This document shows, piece after piece, positions 30,499 through 37,852 of a stretch of 37,852 nucleotides of DNA. Positions within the stretch are counted from its first letter, which is position 1. The number at the start of each line of letters is the position of its first letter. The position numbers and the translations under genes are program-made. Origin of the DNA: CAZKGE01 sp964636405 (GTDB lineage Bacteria; Bacillota; Clostridia; Christensenellales; CAG-138); the NCBI GenBank assembly GCA_964636405.1, contig CAZWSI010000021.1, forward strand, positions 1 through 37,852. The letters are read 5' to 3'. Below the pieces are notes generated by a model. That model saw only the letters and a list, made by a program, of their open reading frames with translations, was not told the DNA's origin and did no database searches.

Positions 30499-31324
30499 CG
30501 GCGACGCAAAGGCCAAAAAGCTGACGCGAGCGCTCCTCATTGCAGCGCTCGCGCTGGCCTTTGCGGTGTGGACGCTCTTTGCCGTGAAGTATTTTCAGGG
30601 CGTACAGGCCGGCAAATATGCCAACAGCCTGCTCGTAGCCTTTGAGGAGAAGAACGGCAACACGCCCATGCCCGAGGGCCCCACCGTACCGCCCGAGCTG
30701 CGGCGCACGCCGCAACCCGCCGAAACGGATGGACAGGCGCCCGCAGCGCCCACGGTAGACCCGGAAGCGGCGGCGAACGAAGCGGCCGCCCAGAACGCGG
30801 ATGAGCATCAGGCCGAGGACGATTCCCACGGTGTGGACGAAGCGGGCGCGTACGTTCCGCCCGAGGATCCCGCCGAGGTCGAGTTCGAGGCCATGATCGA
30901 GAAGATCGTCAATTCCGTCGGCGACGACGGGGTGATCGGCGTGCTGGAGATCCCGGAGCTTGAGCAGAAGCTGCCCATCATCGGCAAGTGGTCGTATAAG
31001 CTGCTGAAGATCTCCGTGTGCCGCTACAAGGGCCCCGGCGCGAACGAAAAGGGCAACCTCGTGGTCATCGGCCACAACTACAAGAACGGCTCCCACTTCG
31101 GCCGCATCGACGAGCTGAAGGAGGGCAGCGAGCTGTTTCTCACCGGCAAGGACGGAACGCGCGTGCGCTACGAGGTGTACGATATGAAGGGCATCGAGCC
31201 CGACGCCTTCAGCGCGCTCGATAAATACAAGGGCGAGTGTGGGCTTACGCTCATGACCTGCCGGAACAACGGCAACAATCGCCTGCTCGTCCGCTGCGTG
31301 CAGAAGGAGACGGCCACGGGCTAA
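30467..31324 (+). CDS. srt: Sortase with a long acidic linker
   Basis: 285 residues. N-terminal membrane anchor (about 20-42), then an unusually long Pro/Ala/Glu-rich segment (about 62-140), then a sortase domain (about 155-285). Catalytic residues are visible: His203 in VIGHNYKNGSHFG, Cys265 in TLMTC, and an arginine (Arg272) in NNRLLVRC. The TLXTC motif and short size suit the small class B/D-like sortases of Clostridia, but the class is not certain. ATG 30467 has GGGGA 6 nt upstream and lies inside the LPQTG gene, in another frame, so the two are coupled and the LPQTG protein is the likely substrate. Confidence 0.88.
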   Translation: MREERNCAPNNGDAKAKKLTRALLIAALALAFAVWTLFAVKYFQGVQAGKYANSLLVAFEEKNGNTPMPEGPTVPPELRRTPQPAETDGQAPAAPTVDPEAAANEAAAQNADEHQAEDDSHGVDEAGAYVPPEDPAEVEFEAMIEKIVNSVGDDGVIGVLEIPELEQKLPIIGKWSYKLLKISVCRYKGPGANEKGNLVVIGHNYKNGSHFGRIDELKEGSELFLTGKDGTRVRYEVYDMKGIEPDAFSALDKYKGECGLTLMTCRNNGNNRLLVRCVQKETATG

Positions 31325-31391
31325 CCTCCCTCCTCCGCCGGCGAAACGGAGGGCGCAACCCTCTCGCGAGCCGGCAACCCACGGCTCCACA

Positions 31392-31426
31392 GGCGGGCCG
31401 GTTTCCGGCCCGCCTTGCTAATATTC
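31392..31426 (+). terminator. Terminator after the sortase gene
   Basis: A perfect 10-bp stem, GGCGGGCCGG with CCGGCCCGCC (31392-31414) and a TTT loop, is followed by TTGCTAATATT. The 3-prime tract is only moderately T-rich. Confidence 0.65.
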
Positions 31427-31698
31427 ATGCGTATATACATGCGCGATATGCATTTTTTGACAGCCGCTTCGGGCTGGCCAAACGCGCGGGCATTGCACCA
31501 AAGCTATATATAAGAGTGAAAAGTCCCCGAAAACAGCAGCTTGGATTTGTTCACAAAACGTTGATATTGAACTTTTCATGACGTTTTTACCCCAGATGTG
31601 GGGGCGAATTATGAGGTTTCCACACAAAATATGGGAGAACTTGCCTAGATTTTCAGGAAATTGTGACGCGGAGGCGAAGACCGTCACTTTTGGAAGTG

Positions 31699-31727
31699 TT
31701 TACAGATTATGCAATGTCCTGTATAAT
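31699..31727 (+). promoter_or_regulatory. Sigma-A promoter for the BIG2/SH3b exoprotein
   Basis: TTTACA (31699-31704), 17 nt, TATAAT (31722-31727). The leader is about 35 nt. The upstream gene-free interval 31427-31698 is markedly AT-rich for this genome and contains the inverted repeat AAAACGT (31555-31561) / ACGTTTT (31581-31587), a possible regulator site. Confidence 0.8.
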
Positions 31728-31766
31728 CCGGGCAGAATCGTATTTCATGCGAAACGAAAGGATGTT

Positions 31767-34745
31767 ATGGGTATGAAACGAATGATCGCCGTATTTCTCA
31801 GCCTGCTTTTTGTGCTGACAATGCTGCCGGCCGTCAGCCTGGCTGACGGAGACAGAGAGGAGACGGAACCCGCGTCAAAATCGGTCGCCATCACAGCCAA
31901 GCCGACCGACACGACCTATAAGGCTGGGGACGCGTTCAATCCTCTCGGCATGGTGCTCACCTATTATGATAAATACGGTGCAAACTATGCGGGCGATACG
32001 TATTTTGCGAAGTATCCCGGCCCGAGCGAGACCTGGGCCTATTCGTTTGACAAGGACGGCAAGGCCACTGGCGTCGCCTTGGGCGCGCCCTCGACCTACC
32101 CGGTCAAGCTGGCCACCATGACCATCGCCGTCGCCCTCAAGAACGGCGACGGTTCGCTTGGTTCGTTTGTGGACATCTTCACGCAGACCGGCTCGACGGT
32201 AAAATCGACGGGCTATAAATTCCCCGGCCAGGGCAAGTACGTCATTCGCGTGACCATGGGCTTCTACCCCTACGGCTGGGATGTGGTCAAGTATCACACC
32301 AACGCCTGGACAAGGAGCGCCTCCTTCGAGCTGGACGTCGTCGATAAGTATCCCTCCGCGCTGGTGGTCGTCACGCAGCCCACGCAGCTTAAATACTTCG
32401 CGGGCGAGTCCTTCTCCCCCGAAGGTATGGTCGTGAAGGTTGAGTATACGGACGGCACGTTTTCCGACGCGCTGAGCCTGGAGGATTTTGCCTACAGCCC
32501 CTCCCGCACGGACAAGCTGACCGCGGACACGACCGTCACCCTGACCTCCCTTACCTATAAGGACGAAGCGGGCGATTATCTGACGGGCGCCACCGACAAA
32601 TTGACGGTAAAGGCCGCCGCCGCAACCGTGGCGCTCACGGCCATCACGGACGCGCCTCTGGCTGTGGGCGGAACGCTTACGCTGACCGCCACCACCGATC
32701 CCGCGGCGGGACTTGACCCGGACGCGCTGGATTGGGGCATTACGGATGTGACCGGCACGAACGTGGCCAGCTTCTCTCTCAACGCCGAAAAGCGCGATGC
32801 CACCGTTAAGGCGCTGAACGTGGGCACGGCGATTATCTCCGTTACCGCGCGCGGCGACGGGACGGACGCCACCAAGCGGAAGGCCTCCTACACCGTGACC
32901 GTAACGGACGCGCAAGTTACCATCACCAGCATGGGCCTGGACAAGTCCGCTCTGACGCTGGGCGTTGGCAAGAGTGAAAAGCTGAATGTCAGCATCACGC
33001 CCGCGAACGCGACCAACAAGACCATAACCTGGTCTATCAAAAGGGTAACGGACGCGGATGGCGCTGCCGTCAAAGCGGAGGACTTCTCCAAATATGTGAC
33101 CGTTGACGCAAACGGCACGGTCTCCGCGATTAAGGAATGCAGCGCGGCCGTGGTGCAGGCCAAGACCAACGATCCGCTGCTTGGAGACGATTCCAAGCAG
33201 ATCATCGACACCTGCACGGTGAAGGTGATCGCCATCCCGGTGCAGAGCATCACGCTGTCCGCAAACAGCCTCGAGCTGAGCCGGGCAAGCTCCGCGCAGC
33301 TTCTCGCCACGGTCTACCCCTCCGACGCGACCTACGCGAACGTGAGCTGGATGAGCCTTGATACCAGCGTCGCCACGGTCGATGCGACGGGCCGCGTGAC
33401 GGTGCTCGCGCAAACCGCCGCCAACAAGGACAAGAAGACGGTCATCATCCGCGCCACGGCGACAAGCGGCGTGACGGCGGACTGCAAGATCACCGTGAAG
33501 GACGGCAACCCGGTTACGGAGCTTTCGCTTTCCGATACCGTGCTGGCCATGAACATTGGCGATACGCAAAAGCTCGTCGCCACCGTCGGGCCGTCCAACG
33601 CGACCGACAAGACCGTGAGCTTTACCTCCAATAACCAGTCTGTCGCCACGGTAAGCGCGGACGGCACCGTCACGGCGGTCGCGCCGGGCTCCGCGGTGAT
33701 CACCGTGGTCACCAACGGCCGCACCGACGCCAACAAGGAGCTGACCAAGATGTGCACGGTCAACGTGACCAACGTGTCCGTGGGCAGCCTGATTCTCAGC
33801 AACAATACGCTCTCCATGATCGCGGGCGATTCCGCGACGGTGACGGCCAGCATCTATCCGGCCAACTCCACCATCAAGAGCGTCACGTGGACGAGCTCCG
33901 ACAAGAACGTCGCCACGGTTACCGGCGGCAAGATCACGGGCGTGGGCAAGGGCATCGCCATCATCCGCGCGCTGGCCAACGACGGCAGCGGCGCGTATGC
34001 GGACTGCATCGTGTCCGTCGCGGCGCGCATCGCCGCAACGAGCGTGACGCTGAATCTGGATTCCTTTGATCTGCTGCTCAACGACACCACCAAGCTCGTG
34101 GCCACCATCGCGCCCGCCACGTCGAACACCAAGACGGTGACCTGGAAAAGCTCCGACAGCTCCATTGTGAGCGTGAGCGATACGGGCCTCGTGTCCGGCC
34201 TCAAGACCGGCTACGCGGATATCACCGCAACGGCGGACAGCGTATCCAAGACCATCCGCGTAACGGTGGTGACGGCGATTTCCAACACCGGCACGGTGGC
34301 CAACTGCAAGCGCAGGGTCAATGTGCGCGGCTCCGCCTCCGCCCTGTCCAAGAACCTGGGCTACGCCTATCTTGGCGAAACCTATAAGGTGCTGGGCAAG
34401 ACGGGGAGCTGGTACAAGATCCAGTACGGCGCCACGCAGCAGGCCTTCATCTGGAGCAGCTACATAAACCTCTCCAACAAGGGCAGCTATACCTCCTCGG
34501 GCGCGGTGGGCTCGACCACACCGACGACCCCGACCACCCCGGTGACCAACCCCACCAAGGTGACCATCGTCAACTGCCTCTATTCGGTCAACGTGCGCGC
34601 CGAAGCCTCCCTCACGGGAACCAAGCTGGGGTATGCGAAGCTGAACGCAACCTATACCTACAACAAGACCGTGGGCGAATGGTGCGAAATCGTGTACAAC
34701 GGCAAAACCGCCTATGTGCACGCGTCCTTCTGCTCCCTGAGCTAG
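31767..34745 (+). CDS. Large secreted protein with Ig-like (BIG2) repeats and two C-terminal SH3b domains
   Basis: About 992 residues. Signal peptide (MKRMIAVFLSLLFVLTMLP, AVSLADG). The N-terminal third contains a bacterial Ig-like (BIG_3-type) segment (VTQPTQLKYFAGESFSPEGM). From about residue 385 come at least five BIG2 repeats, each opening like ITLSANSLEL and closing like SVATVDATGRVTV or GKGIAIIRALAND. From about 845 two SH3b domains follow (NCKRRVNVRGSASA, WYKIQYG; NCLYSVNVRAEASL, WCEIVYNGKTAYVH), which typically bind peptidoglycan peptides. There is no LPXTG motif, so wall attachment is probably non-covalent through SH3b. ATG 31767 is 4 nt after AAAGGA; ATG 31773 (10 nt) is an alternative. 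Function is structural or adhesive by analogy only. Confidence 0.85.
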   Translation: MGMKRMIAVFLSLLFVLTMLPAVSLADGDREETEPASKSVAITAKPTDTTYKAGDAFNPLGMVLTYYDKYGANYAGDTYFAKYPGPSETWAYSFDKDGKATGVALGAPSTYPVKLATMTIAVALKNGDGSLGSFVDIFTQTGSTVKSTGYKFPGQGKYVIRVTMGFYPYGWDVVKYHTNAWTRSASFELDVVDKYPSALVVVTQPTQLKYFAGESFSPEGMVVKVEYTDGTFSDALSLEDFAYSPSRTDKLTADTTVTLTSLTYKDEAGDYLTGATDKLTVKAAAATVALTAITDAPLAVGGTLTLTATTDPAAGLDPDALDWGITDVTGTNVASFSLNAEKRDATVKALNVGTAIISVTARGDGTDATKRKASYTVTVTDAQVTITSMGLDKSALTLGVGKSEKLNVSITPANATNKTITWSIKRVTDADGAAVKAEDFSKYVTVDANGTVSAIKECSAAVVQAKTNDPLLGDDSKQIIDTCTVKVIAIPVQSITLSANSLELSRASSAQLLATVYPSDATYANVSWMSLDTSVATVDATGRVTVLAQTAANKDKKTVIIRATATSGVTADCKITVKDGNPVTELSLSDTVLAMNIGDTQKLVATVGPSNATDKTVSFTSNNQSVATVSADGTVTAVAPGSAVITVVTNGRTDANKELTKMCTVNVTNVSVGSLILSNNTLSMIAGDSATVTASIYPANSTIKSVTWTSSDKNVATVTGGKITGVGKGIAIIRALANDGSGAYADCIVSVAARIAATSVTLNLDSFDLLLNDTTKLVATIAPATSNTKTVTWKSSDSSIVSVSDTGLVSGLKTGYADITATADSVSKTIRVTVVTAISNTGTVANCKRRVNVRGSASALSKNLGYAYLGETYKVLGKTGSWYKIQYGATQQAFIWSSYINLSNKGSYTSSGAVGSTTPTTPTTPVTNPTKVTIVNCLYSVNVRAEASLTGTKLGYAKLNATYTYNKTVGEWCEIVYNGKTAYVHASFCSLS

Positions 34746-34764
34746 CAGGAAAGCAAACCAAAGC

Positions 34765-34800
34765 AAGGGGGCTGTCCCGTAAAAAGGGCGGCCCCTTTTT
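34765..34800 (+). terminator. Terminator after the BIG2/SH3b gene
   Basis: AAGGGG (34765-34770) pairs with CCCCTT (34792-34797) with a partly paired interior (TCCC with GGG), and the 3-prime end runs into TTTTT. It lies 20 nt after the stop. Confidence 0.75.
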
Positions 34801-34838
34801 GAAAAACGAAATATGCCCGCTTTGCCGAGGATTGTCGC

Positions 34839-35759
34839 ATGAGCGTTTATCTGCCGTTTAAGGGCGCGCCGAGCGCCGCCATCGCCGTGGAGCTCGTCCA
34901 CGAAACCCAGACCGTAGAGCTTCACTCCCACGCCTATCAAGAATTTGTGCTGGTGCTCGACGGCGCGTGCAAGCACCGCTATAACGACCGCGAGGTGCCG
35001 CTGCTGCCGGGCGATATCTTCCTTGTGCCCGCGCACCGCCCGCACAGCTACATCATCGAAAACGCGATTACGCTCTATAACGTGCAGTTTTTCCCCGTTC
35101 TTCTCGAGGAGCGCTGGGGCCCGCTCTGGCGCGGCGACAGCCAGGATGGCGCGGGCAACCCGATCGACGCGCTGCTGCCCGACAGCGCCGCCTACCCCGC
35201 CGCGGACGACGTGAGCGACCTGCCGCTTTCCGCGAGCCTCAATCAATTCGGCATTCTGCGCCTGAATCAGAACGAAGCGGGCTATGTCACCGCGCTGCTT
35301 TCCCAGATGTACCGCGAGCAGCAGGACGCTCTGCCCAACCATGAGCGCGCCCTGCGCGCGTATCTTGAAATTCTGCTGGTTATTTTTTCACGCGTGCGCG
35401 CGCGGCAGCTTTCCGTTTCGGAGGAGTTTACGAGCACGAAAAAAACGTTGGTGAAAGATGCTATTTTATATATAGAAAACCATCTTTCCGATTCCATCAG
35501 CTTTTCCGAAATCGCGGCGCAGTCCTATCTGAGCCCCAACTATTTCCGCACGCTCTTTAAGGAGGCAACGGGCCTCTCTCCCGTAGACTACCTAAACCGC
35601 TTGAGGATTACCACCTCTTTGGATTATATACGAAAGAGCGGCGTGACCATCGCGGAGGCCGCCGCCATGGTCGGCATCAACGATCCCAACTACTTTTCAC
35701 GGCTCTTCAAGAAAATCATTGGCTACCCGCCGAGCCAGCTCAAACATATTGGTGATTGA
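34839..35759 (+). CDS. AraC family transcriptional regulator with cupin-like sensor domain
   Basis: 306 residues. The N-terminal AraC-type cupin (about 15-100; HSHAYQEFVLVLDGACKHRY, LLPGDIFLVPAHRPHSY) probably binds a small sugar-like ligand. The C-terminal double helix-turn-helix (about 205-306) has SFSEIAAQSYLSPNYFRTLF, then TGLSPVDYLNRLRI, TIAEAAAMVGINDPNYFSRL and GYPPSQ, the complete AraC/XylS signature. ATG 34839 has GAGG 8 nt upstream. It lies just before and on the same strand as the inositol-type dehydrogenase genes, so it may control them. Confidence 0.92.
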   Translation: MSVYLPFKGAPSAAIAVELVHETQTVELHSHAYQEFVLVLDGACKHRYNDREVPLLPGDIFLVPAHRPHSYIIENAITLYNVQFFPVLLEERWGPLWRGDSQDGAGNPIDALLPDSAAYPAADDVSDLPLSASLNQFGILRLNQNEAGYVTALLSQMYREQQDALPNHERALRAYLEILLVIFSRVRARQLSVSEEFTSTKKTLVKDAILYIENHLSDSISFSEIAAQSYLSPNYFRTLFKEATGLSPVDYLNRLRITTSLDYIRKSGVTIAEAAAMVGINDPNYFSRLFKKIIGYPPSQLKHIGD

Positions 35760-35785
35760 TGCTAGAAATGAGTCGTATAATCCTG

Positions 35786-35814
35786 TTGCCCGTAAACGTT
35801 TTCGGCTATATAAT
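35786..35814 (+). promoter_or_regulatory. Promoter of the iolG operon with an embedded operator-like palindrome
   Basis: TTGCCC (35786-35791), 17 nt, TATAAT (35809-35814). The spacer holds CCGTAAACGTTTTCGG (35790-35805), a 16-base palindrome with 14 of 16 positions symmetric around CG. AAACGTTT is the core typical of LacI-family operators and it also resembles a cre site (TGNAARCGNWWWCA) apart from the end bases. A protein bound there would block the polymerase. Confidence 0.65.
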
Positions 35815-35881
35815 GCAAGCATAAGCATGCGCATTCGACAAAGGTCAGCAAACGAGCAATGCAATAAGGAGGACGACACGG

Positions 35882-36889
35882 ATGGTCAACATCGGCATTA
35901 TTGGCGCCGGACGAATCGGCCAGGTGCACGGCAAGAGCATTCTCACAGGCGTGCCGCAGGCGCGCATCAAGGCGATTGCGGATCCGTACCTGAGCAAGCA
36001 GGCGGAGGAATGGGCCAGGTCCGTCGGCATCGAAAAGGTTTCCCTCAACTATAAGGACATTATCGACGATCCCGAAATTGACGCGGTTCTCATCTGCTCC
36101 TCGACCGATACGCACGCGCCCATCTCTATGGAGGCGCTCAAGGCGGGCAAGCACGTATTCTGCGAAAAGCCCATCGATCTCAATATTGACCGGATTAACG
36201 AGGTTATCGCCATGGCGAAGGCCTCCGGAAAGAAGTATCAGGTCGGCTTTAACCGCCGCTTTGACCACAACTTCGCCGCGGCCCGCAAGGCCGTGCAGGA
36301 CGGCAAAATCGGCGAGGTGGAGATCATTCGCATTTCCTCGCGCGATCCCGAGCCGCCCCCGGCAAGCTATGTGCGCATTTCCGGCGGCATTTTCCTCGAC
36401 ATGATGATTCATGATATCGACATGGTTCGTTTCCTCTCCGGCGCGGAGGTGGAGGAGGTCTATGCCGTGGGCGCCGTGCTCGTCGATCCCGCCATCGGGC
36501 AGGAGGGCGACGTGGATACCGCTGTGCTCACCCTTAAGCTCTCCAACGGCGCTCTGGCCGTGATCGACAACTGCCGCAAGTCCGTCTACGGCTACGATCA
36601 GCGCGCCGAGGTGTTCGGCTCCAAGGGCTCGGTTTCCGTTGGAAACGACGCGCCCTCCACCGCGGTCATCAGCACCGTGGACGGCGTAACGGGCGAAAAG
36701 CCCCTGTGGTTCTTCCTTGAGCGCTACATGGGCGCGTATCAAAGCGAGGTGCGGCAGTTTGTGGACGCCATCGTAAACGACACGCCCACGCCCACCACCG
36801 CCGAGGACGGGCTTATGTCCATCCGCATCGGCCTCGCGGCCAAGAAATCCCTCGCCGAGGGGCGTTCAGTCAAGCTTTCCGAAATCTGA
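35882..36889 (+). CDS. iolG: Inositol 2-dehydrogenase-like Gfo/Idh/MocA oxidoreductase
   Basis: 335 residues. NAD-binding motif GIIGAGRIGQVHG (5-17); EKP at 95-97; the inositol-dehydrogenase stretch SSRDPEPPP at 152-160 and GGIFLDMMIHDIDMVRF, giving catalytic Asp173 and His177, which match the residues known in Bacillus IolG. The expected reaction is NAD-dependent oxidation of myo-inositol (or scyllo-inositol) to the inosose. ATG 35882 has AAGGAGG. The neighbouring alcohol dehydrogenase resembles an inosose dehydrogenase, which supports a cyclitol pathway. No iolE, iolD or iolB is in the window, so the pathway may be the non-classical one or continue past the edge. Confidence 0.88.
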   Translation: MVNIGIIGAGRIGQVHGKSILTGVPQARIKAIADPYLSKQAEEWARSVGIEKVSLNYKDIIDDPEIDAVLICSSTDTHAPISMEALKAGKHVFCEKPIDLNIDRINEVIAMAKASGKKYQVGFNRRFDHNFAAARKAVQDGKIGEVEIIRISSRDPEPPPASYVRISGGIFLDMMIHDIDMVRFLSGAEVEEVYAVGAVLVDPAIGQEGDVDTAVLTLKLSNGALAVIDNCRKSVYGYDQRAEVFGSKGSVSVGNDAPSTAVISTVDGVTGEKPLWFFLERYMGAYQSEVRQFVDAIVNDTPTPTTAEDGLMSIRIGLAAKKSLAEGRSVKLSEI

Positions 36890-36931
36890 TTTCGCAATCA
36901 AAAATAACGATTAAGAAGGAGATTCAAAACA

Positions 36932-37852
36932 ATGGCAAAGACAATGCGCGGCGTAACCCTGCATGCGACCTGGGATCCGAAGCCCGGCTTCAAGCTCGGC
37001 AGCAAAGACATCGACAAGGTACAGACCTATCTCGGCAGCCAGGTATGGAGAGATCCCTACATCACCATCGACGAGTATCCCATCCCCGAGCCGGGCCCGG
37101 GCCAGGTTCTGATTAAAGTGAAGGCCTGCGGCATCTGCGGAAGCGATGTTCACATGGCGCAGAAGAAGGAAGACGGCTACATCTTCTATCCCGGCCTGAC
37201 GGGCTTCCCCTGCATCCTGGGTCACGAGCTTTCGGGCGTGGTCGTCAAGGGCGGCCCTGGCGCCAAGGACAAGGCCACCAACAAGCCCTTCGTGGGCGGC
37301 GAGCTCGTTTGCGCCGAGGAAATGCTCTGGTGCGGAAGCTGCAAGCCCTGCGCGGACGGCTGGCCGAACCACTGCGAGCGTCTCGATGAGATCGGCTTCA
37401 ACGTCAACGGCGCGTTCTGCGAATATATCGTGCTGCCCGACCGCTGCCTGTGGAGCCTGGAGCCCCTCCGCCGCATCTACAGCAACGAAGCGGACATTTT
37501 CCTTGCCGGTTCGCTGGTTGAGCCCTGCTGCGTCGGCTACAACGCCGTCATCGAGCGCGGCGGCGGCGTCCGTCCGGGCGACAACGTCGTCATCTGCGGC
37601 ACCGGCCCCGTCGGCCTGGCTGCCTGCCGTGAGCTCAAGACCATGGGCGGCGCGATCGTGATCGTGTCCGAGCCCCAGCCGGAGCGCGCTGAGCTTGCCA
37701 AGAAGATGGGCGCGGATTACGTGATCGATCCCTCCAAGGTCGATTTCACCCAGGAAGTCCTCCGTCTTACGGACGGCATGGGCGCCAGCCTCTACCTCGA
37801 AGCCACCGGCCTGCCCACCAAGGTATACCTTGGTGGGCAGGCCGGTGGCTTC
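36932..37852 (+). CDS. iolM: Zinc-dependent alcohol dehydrogenase, scyllo-inosose 3-dehydrogenase-like (truncated)
   Basis: 307 codons of an MDR-family dehydrogenase running off the right edge. Catalytic zinc ligands are Cys66 (ACGICGSDVHM), His98 and Glu99 (GHE); the structural zinc site has Cys134, Cys137, Cys140 and Cys148 (CGSCKPCADGWPNHC); the nucleotide motif is GTGPVGLAA near 223-231. The unusual N-terminus (VTLHATWDPKPGFKLG) and the stretch YPGLTGFPCILGHE followed by CAEEMLWCG match, from memory, the Thermotoga scyllo-inosose 3-dehydrogenase (TM0412/IolM). The enzyme would oxidise the product of IolG. ATG 36932 has AAGGAG. Residues from about 299 on are read from an inverted copy of the preceding bases and are probably artefactual. 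Confidence 0.82.
   Translation, partial: MAKTMRGVTLHATWDPKPGFKLGSKDIDKVQTYLGSQVWRDPYITIDEYPIPEPGPGQVLIKVKACGICGSDVHMAQKKEDGYIFYPGLTGFPCILGHELSGVVVKGGPGAKDKATNKPFVGGELVCAEEMLWCGSCKPCADGWPNHCERLDEIGFNVNGAFCEYIVLPDRCLWSLEPLRRIYSNEADIFLAGSLVEPCCVGYNAVIERGGGVRPGDNVVICGTGPVGLAACRELKTMGGAIVIVSEPQPERAELAKKMGADYVIDPSKVDFTQEVLRLTDGMGASLYLEATGLPTKVYLGGQAGGF
37799..37852. repeat. Perfect 54-base palindrome at the window end (probable assembly fold-back)
   Basis: Bases 37826-37852 are the exact reverse complement of 37799-37825, with no loop and no mismatch, ending at the last base of the window. It sits in the middle of a conserved coding region and its second half breaks the expected protein sequence, so a contig-end artefact is far likelier than a biological palindrome. 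Confidence 0.85.

Noticed and set aside
29080..30540. A 486-codon minus-strand open frame
   Set aside because: Antisense to the LPQTG protein gene; Gly/Arg-rich shadow translation.
31875..35342. A 1155-codon open frame on the minus strand
   Set aside because: Lies antisense to the BIG2/SH3b and AraC genes; the translation is His/Arg/Gly-rich, with no recognisable domain, as expected from the complement of GC-rich Thr/Val/Ser coding sequence.
37799..37852. Reading the terminal palindrome as a transcription terminator
   Set aside because: It lies inside a conserved coding region, has no loop and no T-run, and ends exactly at the window edge.
1..37852. tRNA, rRNA, CRISPR array, transposase or phage genes
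   Set aside because: No cloverleaf, array of spaced direct repeats, integrase or transposase motif was noticed on either strand; a covariance-model scan would be the decisive test.

Overview
The window is GC-rich, gene-dense DNA from an anaerobic, spore-forming Clostridia-type Firmicute. The evidence is spoIIR, sleB and ypeB, rubredoxin-type oxygen defence proteins, strong AGGAGG ribosome sites, near-consensus sigma-A promoters and a sortase with its LPXTG substrate. Proline/threonine/alanine-rich linkers and phosphodiester-glycosidase-domain proteins would suit Christensenellales-like lineages, but I cannot fix the taxon from this sequence. The last 54 bases are a perfect palindrome, so the right edge is most likely a contig end with a fold-back artefact.

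Layout. 1-2388 (minus): tig-clpP-clpX, a protein-quality operon with clpX cut by the left edge. 2431-5002 (minus): a DUF4230-like membrane protein and uronate isomerase uxaC, with a clear promoter and terminator. 5084-7857 (plus): spoIIR-sleB-ypeB, a sporulation/germination operon. 7881-10501 (minus): reverse rubrerythrin, deoC and a beta-helix-like lipoprotein. 10542-12051 (plus): a DacF-like D,D-carboxypeptidase. 12091-13867: inverted repeats, a perfect-consensus promoter, a structured leader that looks like a riboswitch, then oadB and a 47-residue gamma-like subunit. 13912-14523: a helix-turn-helix protein fused to a superoxide-reductase-like domain.

14650-19343 (minus): HD phosphohydrolase, nitroreductase, formate/nitrite-type channel and a PIG-L/phosphodiester-glycosidase fusion. 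19352-23471 (minus): a LytR-CpsA-Psr protein with a second phosphodiester glycosidase, an ECF S component, and a DUF368 undecaprenyl-phosphate translocase; together these form an envelope-polymer neighbourhood. 23558-24060: a TerB-like protein and a divergent promoter region. 24052-26722 (plus): a rubredoxin-headed FAD oxidoreductase and a Gfo/Idh/MocA oxidoreductase. 26746-28830 (plus): a galacturonokinase-like GHMP kinase translationally coupled to a sugar nucleotidyltransferase. 28978-31426: an LPQTG surface protein and its overlapping sortase. 31699-34800: a large BIG2/SH3b exoprotein. 34839 to the end: an AraC regulator, inositol 2-dehydrogenase (iolG) behind a promoter with a LacI-type operator-like palindrome, and a truncated scyllo-inosose 3-dehydrogenase-like alcohol dehydrogenase.

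Two items deserve most attention. The leader before oadB has a four-helix fold whose closing stem competes with a terminator-like hairpin. The kinase/nucleotidyltransferase pair resembles the plant route from free galacturonate to an activated sugar. No tRNA, rRNA, CRISPR array or transposase was seen.
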